Origin: VGBV01 sp963813725
GTDB lineage: Bacteria > Actinomycetota > Thermoleophilia > Solirubrobacterales > 70-9
Length of the DNA: 64,000 nucleotides
NCBI GenBank assembly: GCA_963813725.1
Contig: CAWFAI010000004.1
Span: 34,926-98,925, forward strand
Direction of reading: 5' to 3'
This document shows positions 61,254 through 64,000 of this stretch, piece after piece. Made by a program: the position numbers and the translations under genes. The first letter of the stretch is position 1. Each line of letters opens with the position of its first letter. The notes under the pieces are model-generated. The model worked only from the letters and a program-made list of their open reading frames with translations. It made no database searches and was not told the origin of the DNA.

Positions 61254-63503
61254 ATGCGGAGGAGCCGCCGACTCGTCTTATCAGCCGTGGGCAGTGCTGT
61301 CCTCGCGCTTGCAGCGTCGGCAAGCGCAGAAGCTGCGACCTACCCGAGCGGCTTCTCGGAACAGACCGTGTTTTCGGGCTTGACCAATCCCACCGCGATT
61401 CGGTTCGCCCCTGACGGACGTGTGTTCGTGGCGGAGAAGAGCGGCCTGATCAAGGTCTTCGACTCGCTGTCGGATCCGCAGCCGGACGTGTTCGCCGACC
61501 TGAGGACGCAGGTGCACAACTTCTGGGACCGCGGCCTGCTTGGGGCTCGCGCTGGACCCGGGCTTCTCCGAGCACCCGTACGTGTATGTGCTGTACACCC
61601 ATGACGCGGCGATCGGCGGCACGGCGCCGCGTTGGGGCACGCCCGGGCGCGACCTCGGATGGATGTCCGACGCCGCCTGGGGCGACGGGTGACGGGTGCG
61701 TGGTCAGCGGGCGCCTGTCGCGTCTCACGGCGTCCGGGAACTCGATGGTCGGCAGCGAGCAGGTGCTGATCGAGGACTGGTGCCAGCAGTACCCGAGCCA
61801 CTCGGTCGGCGTCGCTCGACTTCGGCGCCGACGGCGCGCTCTACGTGTCCGGCGGCGACGGGGCGAGCTTCAACTTCGTCGACTACGGCCAGGACGGCAA
61901 CCCGCTCAACCCGTGCGGCGACCCGCCCGGGGGCGTGGGCGGCGTGCTGACCCCGCCGAGCGCCGAGGGCGGCGCGCTCCGCAGCCAGGATCTGCGCACG
62001 CCGGCCGACCCCACCAGCCTGGACGGCGCTCTGCTGCGCGTGGATCCTGCGACCGGCGCGGGGCTGCCCGACAACCCGAACGCCGGCTCGAGCGAACGCC
62101 AACGCGCGCCGGATCGTCGCGTACGGATGCGCAACCCGTTCAGGTTCGGCGTGCGCCCCGGGACCGGGGAGGTCTGGATCGGTGACGTGGGCTGGGGCAC
62201 GTGGGAGGAGATCGAGCGGCTGCAGGCGCCGACCGCCGCGGTGACCAACTTCGGCTGGCCCTGCTACGGGCTCCGGCCGCCAGAGCGGCTACGACTCGGC
62301 CGACCTCTCGATCTGCGAGAACCTCTACGCCGGGGCGCGGCGGCGGTGCGGGCGCCGCTGTTCGCGTGGAACCACGGCGCGAAGGTTGTGCCCGGCGAAG
62401 GCTGTCCGACGGGAAGCTCGTCCGCGGCCGGAATCGCCTTCGCGCCGGCGGATGGCAGCTACCCGACCGAGTACCGGGGGCGCTCTTCTTCGCCGACTAC
62501 TCGCGCGACTGCATCTGGGCGATGCTGCCCGGCGCGGACGGGGTTCCCGACCCGGCCGAGCATCCGCACGTTCGCGGCGGGTGCGGCGAATCCGGTGCAG
62601 CTCCAGATCGGCCCCGGCGGCGACCTGTTCTTTGCGGACTTCGACGGCGGCACGATCCGCCAGGTCAGCTTCACCCCGGCGAACCGGCCGCCGACAGCCG
62701 TCGCGACCGCCACGCCCGAACACCGGGCCCGCGCCGCTGACCGTTCAGTTCGACGGCTCGGGCTCGAGCGACCCGGACGCGGGTGACACGCTGAGCTACG
62801 CCTGGGACCTCGACGGCGACGGCCAGTACGACGACTCGACGGCGGTGGCCCCGAGCCACACCTACACGAGCCAGGGCGTCCATACGGCGAGCCTGCGCGT
62901 GACCGACAGCCACGACGCGTCCGAGCACCGCCGCCGTGACGATCAGCGCGGGGAACACCGCCCCGAGTGCGACGATCAACTCGCCGGCCCCCGGCACGAC
63001 CTGGAAGGTCGGCGACCTGGTCGAGTTCGCGGGAGGCGCGACCGATGCTCAGGATGGTCCGCTGCCGGCCTCGGCGCTGTCCTGGACCTTGATCCTCCAC
63101 CACTGCCCGTCCAACTGCCACAGCCATCCCCTGCAATCGTTCGACGGAGTGGCGGGCGGTTCGTTCACGACGCCCGACCACGAGTACCCCTCCCACCTCG
63201 AACTGCGGCTCACGGCGAGGGACTCCGGGGGCCTGACCGACACCCGGTCCGTCCAACTGGACCCGCAGACGGTGAACCTGACGCTCAACTCCAGCCCGGG
63301 CGGGCTCGCGCTGGTGCTGAACGGCTCGCAGGCCGCCACGCCGTTCACCAGAACGGTCATCCGGGGATCCCGGCACTCGATCTCTGCGCCCACGCCGGCA
63401 AACGACCTGGCAGTTCAAGGCGTGGTCCGACGGCGGCGCGCAGACGCACGACGTGACCGCCAACAGCTCCACGACCTACACCGCCACCTACAAGCAGCGC
63501 TGA
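61254..63503 (+). CDS. Secreted PQQ-type sugar dehydrogenase with PKD domain (frame broken many times)
   Basis: ATG 61254 with GAGGAG upstream starts a signal peptide, then TVFSGLTNPTAIRFAPDGRVFVAEKSGLIKVFD, the first blade of a glucose/sorbosone dehydrogenase propeller. Joining frames gives the expected order: HDAAIGGTAPRWGTPG, SDGCPTPPGATGDGCVVSGRLSRL, DFGADGALYVSGGDG, MRNPFRFGVRPGTGEVWIGDVGWGTWEEI, APLFAWNHG, NPVQLQIGPGGDLFFADFDGGTIRQV, then a PKD domain (VQFDGSGSSDPDAGDTLSYAWDLDGDG) and a C-terminal repeat-like domain ending at TGA 63503. At least ten one- or two-base changes interrupt it, near 61546, 61648, 61810, 62097, 62126, 62270, 62480, 62560, 62720, 62920 and 63405. About 750 residues; oxidises sugars outside the cell. 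Confidence 0.8.
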
Positions 63504-63862
63504 TCCCGGGTACGCCTACGCGGGCGCCTACGCCGAGACGCGCGCGTACGTCGCCCGATCCTCGCCCAGCTCGACGGCGCCGGCGCGCCTGTCCCACCGC
63601 TCGAGGTGAGGCTGGGCGGGTATGGGCGGGCGTGTACGCAAACGGTCACGGGGGCTCCCATCAACTGCGCGGTAGTCGACCACTCTGCCGCCTAGCGGCC
63701 AGAAATCCACTGCCGGCTTCCTCAGCCGTCTTTAGGGCGCTCCGTGGCTCCCTGATGCGTGCGGAATTTCCCGCAGTAGGCGACCATCGCGCGCTCTATC
63801 GCGCAGCCCTCTCCTGGGTCCGAAACGTCGTTCGGAGCGGAACCTGTGGCCCGGCCCGACCA
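63504..63862. other. Non-coding stretch
   Basis: No gene is supported. The long open frame crossing it on the plus strand is a continuation of the sugar dehydrogenase shadow, without recognisable sequence. I see no promoter, hairpin or repeat worth naming before the tRNA fragment. Confidence 0.5.
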
Positions 63863-63907
63863 TCTACGAAACCAAGGTCACTGGTCCGAGTCCAGTCGGG
63901 CGCGCTT
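63863..63907 (+). repeat. Direct repeat copy 2: degenerate tRNA-Arg 3' fragment
   Basis: Matches 58809-58854 except for one missing base in the anticodon stem and one T to C in the T loop. The upstream half of a tRNA is absent and the anticodon stem cannot form, so it is not a functional tRNA. It reads through ...GGGCGCGCTT exactly like the end of the intact gene. Confidence 0.85.
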
Positions 63908-64000
63908 CAGGGGTGGGCGGCAAACCGCAGCGGTGGCGGAAAGGCGGGTGTTGTGTCTTGGCCGCCCGAACGGCGGAGTCAGAGCGATTGAGTGCCCGTG

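Larger units (their letters stand above)
58855..63907. mobile_element. Possible degenerate genomic island in tRNA-Arg
   Basis: The segment is bounded by tRNA-Arg and a second copy of its 3' part, the classical footprint of site-specific insertion with crossover in the anticodon loop. It contains two secreted-protein genes, a small broken lipoprotein gene and a longer low-coding stretch at its right end. No integrase, excisionase or conjugation gene is visible, so it would be an old or partial island; simple duplication of the tRNA end is the alternative. Confidence 0.4.

Noticed and set aside
58852..63862. Integrase or transposase gene expected next to the tRNA-Arg site
   Set aside because: I read all frames of this segment and found no recombinase motif; only secreted-protein genes and shadows.
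63504..63991. C-terminal extension of the plus-strand frame past the sugar dehydrogenase
   Set aside because: After correction the gene ends at TGA 63503; the later residues are Arg/Pro-rich and include a translation of the tRNA fragment.

Overview
This 64 kb window is very GC-rich, densely coded DNA that looks like an actinobacterial chromosome. A class Thermoleophilia (Solirubrobacterales-type) host is my best guess, from the GC-rich coding style, the wealth of acyl-CoA, SnoaL-like, sugar-dehydrogenase and LPxTG/cupredoxin proteins, and the nuo operon type; I could not run a phylogeny. At least 20 genes that are not inside an operon share one start architecture: a TANNNT -10-like hexamer ending only 6-9 nt before the start codon and usually no Shine-Dalgarno, which points to widespread leaderless transcription.

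Layout. 1-3.4 kb: end of a GH15 glucoamylase/trehalase-type enzyme, a histidine kinase/response regulator pair, and a Gly-rich secreted protein. 3.4-7.3 kb: HAD phosphatase, APH-type phosphotransferase, methyltransferase and acyl-CoA dehydrogenase; the HAD, APH and ACAD genes together are the three modules of mammalian ACAD10. 7.4-19.6 kb: RibD-like reductase (frameshifted), RpiB-like protein, sulfotransferase, haloalkane-dehalogenase-like hydrolase, YihY and YbhN membrane proteins, SDR, a Ser-less alpha/beta hydrolase, saccharopine-dehydrogenase-like reductase, CBS protein and secreted/membrane proteins. 19.6-25.5 kb: VOC protein and acetyl-CoA synthetase, LPATG-anchored cupredoxin, a double-length ThyX-like protein, AEC transporter. 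25.6-41.3 kb: complete complex I operon nuoA-N on the minus strand, with a nuoD-nuoE fusion and an NTF2/SnoaL-like gene inserted between nuoI and nuoJ. 41.4-49.9 kb: membrane protein, fused DrrA-DrrB-type ABC exporter, hydrolase, flavin reductase, cytochrome c lipoprotein, serS with an apparent ACG start, NarL regulator, msrB, GIY-YIG-like protein, SnoaL/thioesterase divergent pair. 49.9-58.9 kb: two large dual c-di-GMP proteins (GGDEF/HD-GYP and PAS-GGDEF-EAL), aldonolactone oxidase, PLP deaminase/aldolase, FMN 2-hydroxyacid oxidase, two tRNA-Ser genes and tRNA-Arg(ACG). 58.9-63.9 kb: a segment flanked by tRNA-Arg and a second copy of its 3' part, holding a BNR-repeat secreted protein and a PQQ-type sugar dehydrogenase with a PKD domain.

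Sequence quality. Several genes that should be intact (nuoB, nuoDE, nuoG, the RibD-like gene, the sugar dehydrogenase) carry one-base frame changes, mostly insertions of one extra base. I read these as assembly or base-calling errors, not pseudogenes, and annotate those genes across the breaks.

Functionally the window combines aerobic respiration (complex I, cytochrome c, FMN and FAD oxidases), acyl-CoA and acetate metabolism (ACAD/APH/HAD, acs), c-di-GMP signalling and secreted sugar-oxidising functions.
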